Assembly: GCA_922989275.2 (NCBI GenBank)
Contig: OV277871.1
Span: 33,614,693-33,678,692 of the forward strand
Length of the DNA stretch: 64,000 nt
From: Gari tellinella
Taxonomy: Eukaryota > Mollusca > Bivalvia > Cardiida > Psammobiidae
Direction of reading: 5' to 3'
The translations under genes and the position numbers were made by a program. Positions 10,201-19,801 of the stretch are shown here, piece by piece; position 1 is the first letter of the stretch, and every line of letters starts with the position of its first letter. A model generated the notes under the pieces. That model saw only the letters and a program-made list of their open reading frames with translations, was not told where the DNA came from and did no database searches.

Positions 10201-11679
10201 AAGTATAATTACATTTAGTATGCATGAATTATTTGGAAGATTATGTTTTCTTCGTGATTATTTACCATTGACCCTTATTCGGAGGATGACGAAACATAGC
10301 CATATAACAAGTATATTACACCACTTAATTTCAACGTTATATAAACTGTAAGAATTGTTATGGATCGATGCACAATTTCCTAGTCACAACAATTGTGTAA
10401 ACTCAAATATTAGAAAAGAGCATTTCAATAACATTATTTTAACAATGTGTTTGATTTTCTAAATTCAGCTGGGTCAACCGGTGCTACCTCGTTCGTGTTT
10501 GGTTTCATACATAATTACAAAGATCCAAATGATGCTAGGATTTACGTTGTATCATCCCAGCCGGCCAATGTCACTATTATGTCACATGGAATAGTCTGGG
10601 CAGAGTTTACAGTATCGATAGATAATGGGACTGAAATAAGTACAGACAATGCGCCGTTCTTTTACGGCAACCTTATGATTCCAGATTCCACCGGGATATT
10701 TCCATTCAGTCTTCGTTTAGAGTCAGATGCACCTGTAGGAGTGTTTGTAGAAAATGTTGTCGAGGATTCTGCAGAAGGAACTGTTGTATACCCAACGGAA
10801 CACCTGTCAAACAGATACATTTTACTGTCATGGAACGATCATAGTACCTACCAGGCTGAGTTTGCAGTGGTTGCAACAGTTGATGGCACAGAGGTGGATA
10901 TAAATCTCATGAATGGTGAATGGATTAATTTATCTTTAAACCGCTTTGAAATGTTCCACTATCAAACGTCAAAGAACATATCTGGTACACTTGTATCAGC
11001 CTCACAACGAGTTGCTGTGTTCGCTGGACACGAGTGTACAGAAGTCGATACTGGACGACGTTGTGATCATCTGACAGAGCAAATACCTCCTATAAGGGAC
11101 TTGCAGACAGAATACATTGTCTCGTATTCATACCCAAGACATGATTACCTCATCAGGATAATCGCTGTGGAAGACAACACAGAAATAAGCTTGTCAAACG
11201 GAACGTCACTAACTCTTCAACACACTGAATTTGCACAATACCTGTTTGACGGTATTCCTGTTGCAATTAAGGCAACAAACAAAATAATGGTAGCTGCATA
11301 TTCACGCGGAGCGCTCTCTAGACCCGATGGTTTTCGAAATTGGTACGATGCTTCCATGCTTATTGTACCCGGACTGTCTCAGTTTAGATCAGAGTACAAC
11401 ATGCTCGTTCCAGAAAGTGTGTTGCAGAGTGTGTTGATGATTACCTATCCAACGTATGCATCCGCCACAAACAACCTCAGGCTAAACCATACTCATTTAG
11501 ATATCAAAGAAAGCGTCGACGTTACCATGATCGGTCGTGGCATATACACAATATTGTACATTGAAATGCCACCTGGAAATAGTGTCATTTACACATTGGA
11601 CGGGAAACCTTTCGGTGCGTATATGTCTTTTCATCGTGGAGGCGCCGAAACCTGGTTCAGTCTACCGCACACACTATAG
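1113..11679 (+). CDS. CCP/Sushi-repeat IgGFc-binding-domain protein, 3' part of gene (gene model)
   Basis: Six exons on the + strand join in a constant phase (each internal exon begins with two bases of a codon and ends with one): 1113-1292, 1952-2131, 2834-3013, 5099-5347, 8007-8195 and 10469-11679. Together they give about 728 residues: five CCP (Sushi) domains, each with four cysteines and a tryptophan before the last cysteine, then a ~400-residue IgGFc-binding-protein N-terminal domain with the hallmark C...RRCDHLTEQIPP. CCP domains are extracellular protein- and carbohydrate-binding modules; the IgGFc-binding N domain occurs in mucin-like and invertebrate immune-type secreted proteins. 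The signal peptide and further CCP exons must lie left of the window. A function in recognition or mucosal binding is inference. The 5' end is missing, and any alternative last exon is unknown. Confidence 0.82.
1293..1951 (+). repeat. CCP intron built around a decayed family A MITE
   Basis: The intron starts GTACAGTTGGGAAT and continues with TTTCTTTCCAAATAAAC, which aligns base for base with the left end of intact family A copies (TACAGTGGAGAAT...TTCTTTCCCAATAAACGCG). Further in, 1375-1442 matches the family A central palindrome (CCGCCGTCTGAATAGG). A family G palindrome follows at about 1765-1870. The T of the donor GT is the first base of the MITE end. Confidence 0.7.
1952..2131 (+). CDS. 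CCP domain exon 2
   Basis: A 180-bp phase 1-1 exon between TATTGTAG and ACGG/GTATAG. It encodes ECPDPPAIRNAEISPG... with the same four cysteines and the NTWTSTALQC end as its neighbours. It differs from CCP exon 1 at scattered bases only, consistent with recent tandem duplication of exon plus intron. Confidence 0.85.
2132..2833 (+). repeat. CCP intron, second MITE-bearing copy
   Basis: The intron begins GTATAGTGGAGAAG, again a family A MITE end placed at the donor, followed by TTTCTTTCACAATAAACGCG. The decayed palindrome core is at about 2205-2275. TTCTCCACTGTTTGTCTATAA lies at 2793-2813, shortly before the acceptor, as it does before CCP exon 1. The intron is homologous to the one at 1293-1951. 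Confidence 0.68.
2834..3013 (+). CDS. CCP domain exon 3
   Basis: A 180-bp phase 1-1 exon with acceptor TTTTGTAG and donor AAGG/GTACAAT. It encodes VCPNPPEMTHAEISPG...TYTCKPGTLALPTG...IECQ...TSTELQC. All four CCP cysteines and the tryptophan are present. Confidence 0.85.
3113..3393. mobile_element. Family H MITE
   Basis: Inverted ends read GAAACGTCGTANGACAAAAG from the left and GAAACGTCGTACGACATAAA from the right, with internal inverted pieces (CTAATCCTGTCTTGTGACA and a related copy ending ACAGGATTAGA). A second copy with the same layout is at 41715-41968. There is no coding content. Confidence 0.65.
3408..3576. repeat. Near-perfect long hairpin
   Basis: The arms 3438-3488 and 3496-3546 are perfect 51-bp reverse complements around a 7-base loop (CCGAAGA). 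Imperfect pairing extends outward to about 3408 and 3576 (AGGAATAAACAACA on the left, TGTTGTTTATTCCT on the right). It lies in the intron between CCP exons 3 and 4, just right of a family H MITE. Confidence 0.85.
3890..4520. repeat. Dispersed repeat, second copy at the right window edge
   Basis: TTACACATAGCAACGCGA (about 3903) and GACTTTACAGGGTGAATGTA (about 4485) both reappear in inverted orientation near 63700-63950. The element therefore occurs at least twice in opposite orientation. No coding content is seen. Confidence 0.5.
4769..5004 (-). mobile_element. Family A MITE, diverged
   Basis: It runs from TACAGTGGAGAAAACG to TATTCTCTACTGTA, with the central palindrome (GATCAGACGCCGGGTTACCC) at about 4893-4922. 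The orientation is opposite to the copies at 9402 and 22096. It lies in the intron before CCP exon 4. Confidence 0.8.
5099..5347 (+). CDS. CCP domain exon 4, with internal Thr/Ser-rich expansion
   Basis: A 249-bp phase 1-1 exon with acceptor TTTTTGTAG and donor GCAG/GTAGAAGG. It encodes ECPDPPQIKHADISQGG...TYTCKPGTVTQTAG, then a TSTTSTTST stretch and a second KSGTLTQSAG before IECLQT...LKC. Compared with its 180-bp sisters it has 69 extra bases from a 9-bp (ACCACCAGC-type) repeat plus a local duplication. The four cysteines remain. The domain would have an enlarged, possibly O-glycosylated loop; glycosylation is inference. Confidence 0.83.
5348..8006 (+). other. Intron between CCP exons 4 and 5
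   Basis: No exon is visible. The intron starts with another MITE-like donor region (GTAGAAGGAACAAGATC, TTTCTTTTTCAATAAATG). It holds a short palindrome at about 5412-5453 (CAAGCATTTGATTGGTCA), a family C core at 5990-6059, a family G copy at 6652-6893 and the tandem pair listed separately at 7202-7653. Confidence 0.6.
7202..7653. repeat. Two-copy tandem duplication, ~220 bp unit
   Basis: ATTACAGTAACTTTCATG occurs at about 7204 and 7423. GCAGACTGTGTCTATAATTT ends each unit (about 7380 and 7623), and both units contain CTACTGTTCTATCACTCTTC. The copies differ by small indels. Confidence 0.75.
8007..8195 (+). CDS. CCP domain exon 5
   Basis: The acceptor is AAAACAG/ATTGCGG and the preferred donor ATTACAA/GTACAAAG, which keeps the 1-1 phase. 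It encodes DCGAPNALNNASLV...YYKCIRGF...RTCQESGEWTVPLPGC, a CCP domain with four cysteines and the SGEW motif. It is much more diverged than the tandem CCP exons and looks like an older domain. The donor is weak, so the exon end is less certain than the start. Confidence 0.75.
8236..8469. mobile_element. Family G MITE (TTAA ends, family A type core)
   Basis: It is bounded by TTAACCCTTTC and GAAAGGGTTAA. The core palindrome is GATCCTGATCAGTCGCCGCG followed by its complement. The TTAA boundary and CCCTTT terminus are typical of piggyBac-type target use (inference). It starts about 40 bp after the CCP exon 5 donor. Confidence 0.75.
8533..8744. mobile_element. Family B MITE with central palindrome deleted
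   Basis: It runs from TTAACTCATTATCCCCTG to GGGCTCAATGAGTTAA. Related copies (26507, 31578, 48306, 62701) are about 251 bp and hold a central GATCAGAGGGCTCC palindrome, of which only ACAGAAAAGGGACTCTACTG remains here. Confidence 0.7.
9370..9388. repeat. (TA)n microsatellite
   Basis: An uninterrupted AT dinucleotide run immediately before a family A MITE. Confidence 0.9.
9402..9651 (+). mobile_element. Family A MITE, full length (250 bp)
   Basis: The ends are TACAGTGGAGAAAACG and AGATTCTCCTCTGTA. A perfect central palindrome sits in the middle (GATCAGACGCCGGGTAACCC at about 9484-9503). The copy reads through as a spurious ORF on both strands, as other copies do. The TA at each end is the probable target duplication. 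Confidence 0.88.
9687..9955. mobile_element. Family B MITE, right end decayed
   Basis: It begins TTAACCCATTATCCCCTG and has the central GGTCAGAGGGCTCCTGCA palindrome at about 9814-9845. The right TTAA end is not recognisable. Confidence 0.6.
9956..10468 (+). other. End of intron before the IgGFc-domain exon
   Basis: AT-rich intron. I see no exon, RNA gene or recognisable repeat, other than the acceptor CTAAATTCAG at its end. Confidence 0.6.
10469..11679 (+). CDS. IgGFc-binding protein N-terminal domain exon (last coding exon)
   Basis: One 1,211-bp exon with acceptor AAATTCAG, entering in phase 1 and ending at TAG 11677-11679. The 402 residues form a complete IgGFc-binding N-terminal domain: a GATSFVFGF start, ARIYVVSSQPANVTI, PTEHLSNRYILLSW in the middle, the cysteine pair GHECTEVDTGRRCDHLTEQIPP, and a GAYMSFHRGGAETWFSLP end. 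The long single exon contrasts with the small CCP exons. There are many N-glycosylation sequons (NVT, NGT, NLS, NIS). No transmembrane segment is visible after the domain, so the product is probably secreted. Confidence 0.9.
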
Positions 11680-11945
11680 AGACTTTAGAGAGGGAAGCTT
11701 GTACGATGAGCCATACAAGCTACAGAGACTTTATAGAGGGAAGCTTGTACGACGAACCGTACAAACTATAGAGACTTGATAGAGTGAAGCTTGTACGACG
11801 AATCGTACAATCTAAGGATTCTTTAGAGAACGAAGATTGTACGGCGAACCGTACAAACTATACAGGTAGAGACTTTATAGAGGGAAGAGTGTACGAGAAA
11901 CCGTACAAACTATAGGGCGGGAAGAATGTACGAGGAAATCTACAG
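11678..11945. repeat. 46-bp tandem repeat in the 3' UTR
   Basis: AGAGACTTTA(T/G)AGAGGGAAG recurs at exactly 46-bp spacing (11678, 11724, 11770), followed by two or three degenerate units. Each unit contains TTGTACG...CGTACAA, which can fold as a 7-bp stem. The array begins at the stop codon and would be transcribed as 3' UTR. Confidence 0.85.
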
Positions 11946-12283
11946 GTGTTTGATTGAAGACGTTATCATTGTATTTACTTTCCATAGAAAACTTGTTGCG
12001 AATTCTTATAAATGAAGCTCTAATAGGAACTCTCTAAAAGACGTTGTCAGAGGAGGCCCGGCTTCAGGGTTTAGGGCTACCATAAGTTGATCATGAACAA
12101 TCCTAAAGTTTCCATATTTTCTATTTTACAAGCGCGATTACTTACAGCAGTTTGAAAGTAAAGCAGAATGCTCCTTTATGCGCATTCCGATTAATTTTCA
12201 GTCTGCTTTAAGCTACTATCTACCTAGGCTGTTACACAGGTGCCAGACGCATGTTTTGTCCCAATATGACACCTCAAAACACA

Positions 12284-12289
12284 AATAAA
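12284..12289 (+). terminator. Candidate polyadenylation signal of the CCP/IgGFc gene
   Basis: An AATAAA about 605 bp after the stop codon, on the coding strand. No transcript end can be read from the sequence alone. Confidence 0.4.
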
Positions 12290-12704
12290 GGACACAAAAC
12301 CATGAAACGTCCTTTTCTATGACCAAACACCATATTCTGACCAAAAGCTCATTTTTGAAGAAAAAAACCTTTTTTTTTTTATAGTATACTGTATACCTTA
12401 GAAAGGTGTCCAACTACCACGGCAAAAGTGCTTCGTGAAACGCACGGACTCCATTCCGAGTCTTGTTGCGCAGTCAATTTCTCGATCGATTGTGAATACA
12501 AAGATACCATAGCACGCAGAAAAACCCTATGGCACACAATAGAATTCCATATAAGATCAATTTTCATCACAAACAAGCCCATCCGACTCTCGGAAGTCGC
12601 AACTTAGTCAGGTCAAACAAGTCTCTACCGTCACATACACAGTACTTTTTACCACTGGGGTCTTATCTTTACACCTTAAATCTACGACATGCACTCTGTG
12701 TCCT

Positions 12705-12951
12705 CCATATTTCGATAAATACATCTAAAAGAAGAAACTTACCATACATGACAAAGCCAAACTACTCTACATTATCGCACAACGGCACCAGTCCATGTTG
12801 ACGTTTTTCTACCCCCGGGTCGCGGAAAGCGGAAAGCAGATGGCCAGTGCGATTTAAATTGAAACCCCGGCCGTTACGCGATAATGTAGAGTAGTTTGGC
12901 TTTGACATCTATGGTAAGTTTCTTCTTTTAAATGTATTTATCGAAACATGG
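12705..12951. repeat. Inverted duplication with start/donor motif on both arms
   Basis: The arms 12705-12778 and 12878-12951 are 74 bp each with four mismatches, around a 99-bp GC-richer spacer containing CCCCCGGGTCGCGG. Read outward, each arm carries ATG/GTAAGT (12911 on +, 12745 on -). This looks like a head-to-head copy of a 5' exon and its donor. Confidence 0.75.
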
Positions 12952-14174
12952 ATTTTAGGGATGTTTACTGTGAAATTAATTATATAGGAGATAGAAATGG
13001 CATTTCTGAACATAATCTACTAATTTCCTGCAGTTTGTTTTGCTGATGAGAAAGTTTGCTGCAAATGAACATAGGATTAATCGAACTGTAATTTTAAACT
13101 TTTAACCGTGTATATGGTTTTTAATGGCCGCTAATTATTCAAATGATTGGGGCCGAAGGCCGAGCCTTTAAAATGATTTATAAATTTTAAAAATATGGTC
13201 GCTTATTGAAACAAAGTATATTATGATTAACCCCACCCAAGCTAAGTTCAGTCGAAACTCGATCATTCGAGATTGCGCTAGTTCGAACATACCCGTACTG
13301 TTCAAATTATGAATATTTCAGAATTTGTTAAGTGTGAATAATAATAGTACACGAGTGTACAAAATGGCTACATGCTATATATCCTCGTGTAAAACGTCAA
13401 AATAGCCACTTAAATGGCATGTTTCCGTTAAAATGGCTACTTTCGGGAGTATTTGAGACTTGACATATTTCATGTACACGAAAAATCATTTATACTGTCG
13501 GAACAATACTGTTTGTTTACCATTAGATAAAAGTATAATACATATTTTGTGTAAATTCTAAACAAAGCGGATTAAAGTTATCGAAATTATTAACATTAGT
13601 GTTATCAGTTTTAAGTGCTAATATTGACTATTTTTGTCGGCAATTTAATGATAAATATATCAATATTCCAGATAGGGATCGATCCCTATATTCGAATTAA
13701 AAAAGTATTAAGACTGCTCTTTTGATATATATTGACCTCTTAATGTCTTTTTTAAAGAAAAGAACGGTTTGTTGGGATGTTTACTGCGAGCTGAACGAAA
13801 TATAAAAGGTCCTTAGAGGTCAAAATATTATAAAAGCACAGACAATTAAATGGGTAATATATCTACGTTTGAATAATGATATATATGCGAATATCAAATA
13901 CTCTGATAATAATATCGTGTTTTGTTTTCGCTAGAGGATGTTGTATCTTTCGGAAAATACGCATTCTTATCTACATTTAGTGGATATTAAACAATTTACA
14001 GACGCTTTATCTGAACTTTCAAACTGCCCCTCGTACTGTTTTTTAGATTGCACTATAATTGCTTCGCTTTGGCATGATCGTGCACGTACATTTTACATAC
14101 ATTTTAAAAAGAAAAAATGGCACGTTTTACAGCATAACTCGGATCTACAAACGGATATTATTGAATCATATTGA
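12911..14174 (+). CDS. Possible two-exon mini-gene, 81 codons
   Basis: The putative first exon ends with the start codon (12911-12913) directly before a consensus donor GTAAGT. The putative second exon, 13935-14174, follows TTTTCGCTAG and stays in frame: M/RMLYLSENTHSYLHLVDIK...HVLQHNSDLQTDIIESY, stop TGA. An AATAAA sits at 14243-14248. An in-frame ATG-TAG upstream of the start argues for initiation at 12911. The product is basic, has four cysteines (NC, YC, DC and none paired obviously) and matches no family I know. It could equally be a chance ORF. Confidence 0.28.
12952..13934 (+). other. AT-rich stretch, no gene seen
   Basis: It would be the intron of the possible mini-gene. A short family E fragment (CTCGATCATTCGAGATTGCG, then GAACATACCCGTA) lies near 13258-13300. 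Nothing else is recognised. Confidence 0.5.
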
Positions 14175-14229
14175 TTCAGTACATGAATAGTTATCACAAC
14201 GACCCTTTGTTTCCCTTTATTTTCTTCCA

Positions 14230-14520
14230 TTTATACTGCCCAAATAAATGTTTTAAATGCGCAATTTCATATACATTGTATACGAGTATGTGCATTTTCT
14301 ATGTATAAAATCTAAGTGAAATCGGCTATAACATGTCTGAAATATGCCTTCATTTTCATTAACAAACAAAAATAAGTGTGTCGATTTGTTATCGAGATGG
14401 CTAGCAAGCAAAATAAGCGATTTGTTTACAAAACAAATCTACGGTTTTATTTCCGAGAATGTTTTATAAAGGTCACGTGATCGATGCGGTGGGCGATAAT
14501 TCATGTACACTGTGTGAGAC
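14230..14520. repeat. Dispersed repeat, second copy at 57110-57368
   Basis: Shared blocks in the same order are GTGCATTTTCTATGTAT, AAGTGAAATCG, TTTGTTTACAAA and ATAAAGGTCACGTGAT. Both copies are diverged and non-coding. Confidence 0.65.
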
Positions 14521-14591
14521 GTCATCATTGTATCAGATTGTAATGCGGCGTCTGATCTGGATTCAAGCTGTTTTTCACTCGACAATACGGT

Positions 14592-15930
14592 TTTTACCTC
14601 ACCTGACCACAAAGTGCTCAAGGTGAGCTATTGTGAGATCGGTCGCCGTCCGTCGTACGTCGGTGTCGTCCGTTCACAATTTGTTTCTAGAACCAATGGC
14701 CCAATTTTAACCAAACTTAGTCAGATAGTGTAGTTGTGAGCTTCAAAATTTGTTAAAAAAAAATAAAGTGGGTGAGGCAATCGGTCTTGTTGCAATGGCA
14801 ACCATGCACAATATCGAAAACAGTTTTCTTCTCAAGAACGACTGGTCCGATATCAATTTGGTTTTCACCAAAAGTTTCTCAATTGATATACTTTCAACAA
14901 ATTTCAAAGAATTTTGATCTGTCAAAATACATGCCCGTCAGAGGGCTTGGTCAATTTCCGTATTTACAGCATATTGACAACCAAAGTCAGAACTTTATGG
15001 TTTTGTTTGTTTTTTTGTCAAAAACCATTAGTCCTAGAGACAATCAAATTTCATATGTAGCATCATGTTGTAAACCTTCACCAAGATTATTCAAATTATG
15101 ACCCAGTGTCAAAAATGTCATCAATTTTTTCTATAGGAAAACCTTTAAAACTCTTCTTCTCTTAAACTGTAAGGCCTATACCAAACATATTTGACATGTA
15201 GCATTGCCTTATGGTCCTCTACCAAGATTGTACAAATGATGACCTCTGGGTCAAAAATGGCTCCGCCTCAGTTTTTATCAGTTTTACATAAACTTATATA
15301 GGAAAACCTTTAAAAAAAACTTCTTCTCTGAAACTATAAAGCTCAGACCTTTTATATTTAGCATCTAGCTTTGTCTTGTGGTCTTCTACCAAAATTGTTC
15401 AAATCATGACCCCAGGGTCAAAAATGGCCCTGTCCCGGGGTTTATCAGTTTTGTATAGACTTATAATGGAAACTTTTTTAAAAAGATCTTCTCTGAAACC
15501 GTAAGGCCCAGACCTTTTATATTTGGCATCTAGCGTTGCCTTACAGTCCTCTACCAACATATTTCAAATCATGACCCCAGGGTATAAACTGGCCCTGCCC
15601 ACCGGGGTTTATCAGTTTTACAAAGACATATGTAGGATAACCATTAAAATCTTCTTCTCTGAAACCATAATGCCCCGACCTTTTATATTTAGCATCTAGC
15701 GTTGCCTTATGGTCCTCAACCAAGTGTTCAAATCATGACCCCAGGGTACAAAATGGCCCTCTCCCGGGGTTTATCAGTTTTGTATAGACTTATAATGGAA
15801 ACTTTTTTTAAAAGATCTTCTTCTTTGAAACCGTAAGGCACAGACCTTTCATATTTGGCATCTAGCGTTGCCTTGCAGTTCTCTACCAACAGTTTTTAAA
15901 TCATGACCCCTGTGGCACTATCTATATCAT
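14592..15930 (-). mobile_element. Family F element, reverse orientation, with ~165-bp internal units
   Basis: It starts with the reverse of the family F right end (CTCACCTGACCACAAAGTGC, then a GGTGAGCTATTG). The interior is a tandem array: CAAATCATGACCCCAGGG-type blocks recur at about 15085, 15235, 15398, 15566 and 15730. No ORF is convincing. Confidence 0.65.
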
Positions 15931-16211
15931 TGCTATATTTGTCCTTTTGCCAAATAGTTATAATGACAAACGGATTCCCAATTCCTTCATGTAACAGTCC
16001 ACATACATGCAACGACAAACTTCATTTTGCATTGAGTAACACAAAAGTCCTGGGATGATGGTGATTAGGGATGACTTTTCATAAAGATGTGTTCGGCTAA
16101 ACGCATTCGCTGTAAAGCAGCCCATGGGATCAAAATCACCAATATGCCTTCCTTGTAGCTCTTAGCAGAGGGGGAGGATGGACGAGTTGGGTTTCACGCC
16201 ACTGCAACACA

Positions 16212-19200
16212 AACAGGAGCCCCATGGGGCATATTTCGCTCACCTGAGAATAGCTGAAAAATGGAGATAAGGACTTATGTCCAGGACTGACCTAAATATG
16301 CAACAGACCGGAACCATTTGAACGAAATATGTAAAGGATATTTAAAAGTGCCACGATACCGAATATAAAAGCTCTGGTCATATAAGTGTCAGAGAAGAAG
16401 ACTTTTGAAATGTTCTCTATATAACTCTATGTAAAACTGTGACTACCAGGGCGGGGCCAATTTTGACCCCAGGGGCATAATTTGAACAAACTTGATAGAG
16501 GACCTGTATGCGACGCCATGTGCCAAATATCTAAGCTCTGGTCTTTGTAGTTTCAGACAAGAAGACTTTTTAAGTTTTCATTGAAAAAAAATCTATTTTT
16601 AGCTCCTGTGACCTAGTTATGCAACCGACCAGAACCATTTGAATAATTTTGGTATAGGACATCTAGAAGTGTCACCATGCCAAATAACAAAGCTCTGGCC
16701 ATATTAGTTTCAGAGAAGAAGACGTTTGAAAATTTCACAATATAATTCTATGTACAAGAGGGCCATGGCCCTTAATTCGCTCACCTGAGTTCATTGTGCC
16801 TTAGCTTAATAGGCAAGACAACATTTTAATATAGCTGTAAATGGAATTATCTTCCAGACAAAAAAAACATGACAAAATGGAATAACTTAAAAAAATATTG
16901 TTGGCAGAGTTATGGCCCTTATCCATGACACTTCTTCTTATCAAGCTACATGTATTTCCATATGATTATTTATTGCGCACTCTGCTTTACTTTCAACCTG
17001 CTTTAAGTTATCATCTACTAAGATATAGATACTATTTCTTATATCTTACATGTTTATGACTATATAAAGTGGAATTATTTTCTTTAGAGGAGGAATAAAT
17101 TAAAGGCGTAAAAAGGCATATGTATGGGGTAATGGGTTAACATCAGTAGAACTGGAGTTATCTCAAAGACAAGAAAATATGACACTGGGAAATATCTCAA
17201 AATTGACATTGACCTTTGTACGACATGACCCAAGTTATAAAGTTTCTAACTTTAACAAAGTTATGGCTAAGATTAAAGTTGTGGACTGACAGACAAACAA
17301 ATGGACAAACAGACAAAAAAGCAGACAGACAAAAACAATATGCCCCCAACTGCAGGGCATAAAAATATAGCAGACACCATCATATGCAACCTCATCAGCT
17401 GACCAGCTGACCTGAGTTCAGTTATGTAACTCTGCCAGTAGGAAATTTGGCTAGGGTCTAACTCTTATTATGCTGAATTGCTGTCTGCTATACATATTTT
17501 GAATATTAAACATATGTATAAATATGGCAAAAGACATAATTACATAACTGTCAGTGGATCACTTCCAGACCCTGTTTCTCTAAGTATGAAGCAGACTAAA
17601 CCATTTATAAACTTTAGCAGACAACATGTTCAGCTAAGACCATCAGTTCAGTGGCTGAGGTCAAATACTGGGTAGTATGGTAGAATTAGCAACTGCTCTG
17701 AAGGCTTACCCTTACCAGACTGAAATGATATCTGCTTAAAACCTACTGTATGCGAAAAGTGACAAAAAAAAGAATTTAGAACATGTTCAGTTGGTAAATG
17801 AGTACCAATAGTTTGGATCCAAATTAGATGCAGCATTATGTTGCATCTGATCTGGATCCAAAATGTTTGCAAATATTGGCTATTTGCCCTTAGTATATTA
17901 AGAGTAACTCAGGTAAAATACAGTTCTGCTTTTGCTTCATCAAAAATACTGTAAAACCTGCCTAGAGCAGCACTTAAACTGCGCAGGGTGGCGTCAAGTG
18001 TGACCCTAGGGATTTCATTTTAACAAACTATAGAGGGATCGACCAGGAGATTCTACTGTAAAAATATCAAAGCTTAGGGCCTAGTAGTTTTTAGCAAGAA
18101 GATTTTTTAAAAATTTTTGCTTTTTTGCTTTTTCAAGCAGAGTTTTTGCTTTTTCTCTTTCATTTAGACAACTTCTGTAGAGAAGCATCCAAGGAACATC
18201 ATGAGCAGTTTGAATCCGCCCTACAATCCCCGGGTTCAGAGGAGATGTCGTTTGAAGTAAAAGTGAACGGACAGACGGACAGACGTACTACGGACAATGA
18301 GCGGTCACAATAGCTCACCTTGAGCCTTCGGCTCAGGTGAGCTAAAAACTGTGACCCCCGGGGCCGGGCCAATTTTGACTCCAGGGGCATACTTTGAACA
18401 AACTTCATAGAGGACCTGTAGGCAATGCTATATGCCAAATATCTAAGCTCTGGCCTTTGTAGTTTCAGACAAGAAGAATTTTAAAGTTTTCATTGAAAAA
18501 AATCTATTTTTAGCTCCTGTGACCTAGTTATGCAACCGACCAGAACCATTTGAATAATTTTGGTATAGGACATCTAGAAGTGTCACCATGCCAAATAACA
18601 AAGCTCTGGCCATATTAGTTTCAGAGAAGAAGACGTTTGAAAAATTTACAATATAATTCTATGTAAAACTGTGACCCCCGGGGCCGGGCCAATTTTGACC
18701 CCAGGGGCATAATTTGAACAAACTTCATAGAGGACCTGTAGGCAATGCTATATGCCAAATATCTAAGCTCTGGCCTTTGTAGTTTCAGACAAGAAGAATT
18801 TTAAAGTTTTCATTGAAAAAAATCTATTTTTAGCTCCTGTGACCTAGTTATGCAACCGACCAGAACCATTTGAACATTTTTGGTATAGGACATCTAGAAG
18901 TGTCACCATGCCAAATATCAAAGCTCTGGCCATATTAGTTTCAGAGAAGAAGACGTTTGAAAATTTCACTATATAACTCTATGTAAAACTGTGACCCCGG
19001 GGCGGGGCCAATTTTGACCCCAGGGGCATAATTTGTACAAACTTGATAGAGGACCTGTAGATGATTCTATGTGCTAAATATCTAAGCTCTCGCCCTTGCA
19101 GATTTTGACAAGAAGATTTTTTAAGATTTCCTTATTTTTTTCAATTTGGTGGCCATGGCAACCAGAGTTCTGCATTGTTTTCAATTCTTTGAACAAATTT

Positions 19201-19388
19201 GAAAGAGCTTGACCCAAGGAACATTTCTGTAAAGTTTGGTTGAATTCTGTCAAGCGGTATAGGAGGAGTTGTCATTTGAAGCAATTGTTAACGACATCGC
19301 ACATCGCACAACACACGGCGGACGACGACGGACACAGTGCCATCCCAATAGCTCACCTTCAGCCTTTGGCTCAGGTGAGCTAAAAAGG
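16212..19388 (+). mobile_element. Family F element with ~320-bp internal units, interrupted by a second F element
   Basis: The left end is GCCCCATGGGGCATATTTCG followed by CTCACCTGAG. The right end is a hairpin (GCCTTTGGCTCAGGTGAGCTAA). The interior repeats AACCATTTGAA...AAGCTCTGGCCATATTAG blocks, with 320 bp between 18537 and 18857. The segment 16755-18345 is a separate insertion. Confidence 0.7.
16755..18345 (+). mobile_element. Nested family F element, Helitron-like termini
   Basis: The host array reads TCTATGTAAAACTGTGACC in neighbouring units (18658, 18981). Here it is split as TCTATGTA / insert / AAACTGTGACC, so the insert is 16755-18345 with no target duplication. Its right end is a hairpin TGAGCCTTCGGCTCA, six bases, then CTAA. 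Hairpin plus CTRR and no duplication are Helitron-type features (established knowledge); the left end AAGAGGGCC lacks the usual TC. The insert contains a palindrome at 17805-17872 of the family A/G core type. Confidence 0.7.
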
Positions 19389-19801
19389 TCATACAGCGCC
19401 GATGAATGATGAGTGATGATGAGATAAGATGAAGATGATTTAAGGAAGATGATTTCGGCTAATCGCACCATGTTCTATTTGCAGAGCAGCGCAAGGGATC
19501 AAAACTACCGACCTGCCTTCCTTTGAGTTCTTGTCAGAGGGGATAATCTCGGTCTTAGAAACAGAAACCTCCCCTATGACAATAAAGACCCAGAACCATG
19601 ACAAGGTAGGAATGTTTCTTGGGCTCGGCAGAGAAGATGATCTCGGTAAAAACCAGAAATGGACAAACTATATATCCAACACATTGTAACCTAGCGATGT
19701 GTCTATTCGTCCTTTTCAAACAAAATCATTTTCCGATGCCAAAAGTGTAAACCCAAATCAGGAAGCTGATCAAGGTCTGCGAGGTTTGTCGTTTTCCGAT
19801 A

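Noticed and set aside
12379..12582. - strand ORF with SEWSPCVSRSTFAVVVGH, considered as an exon of a gene fired from the inverted duplication
   Set aside because: It has a plausible donor (CTAAG/GTATAC) but no good acceptor in frame with the ATG at 12745, and no family match. Left as possible but unsupported.
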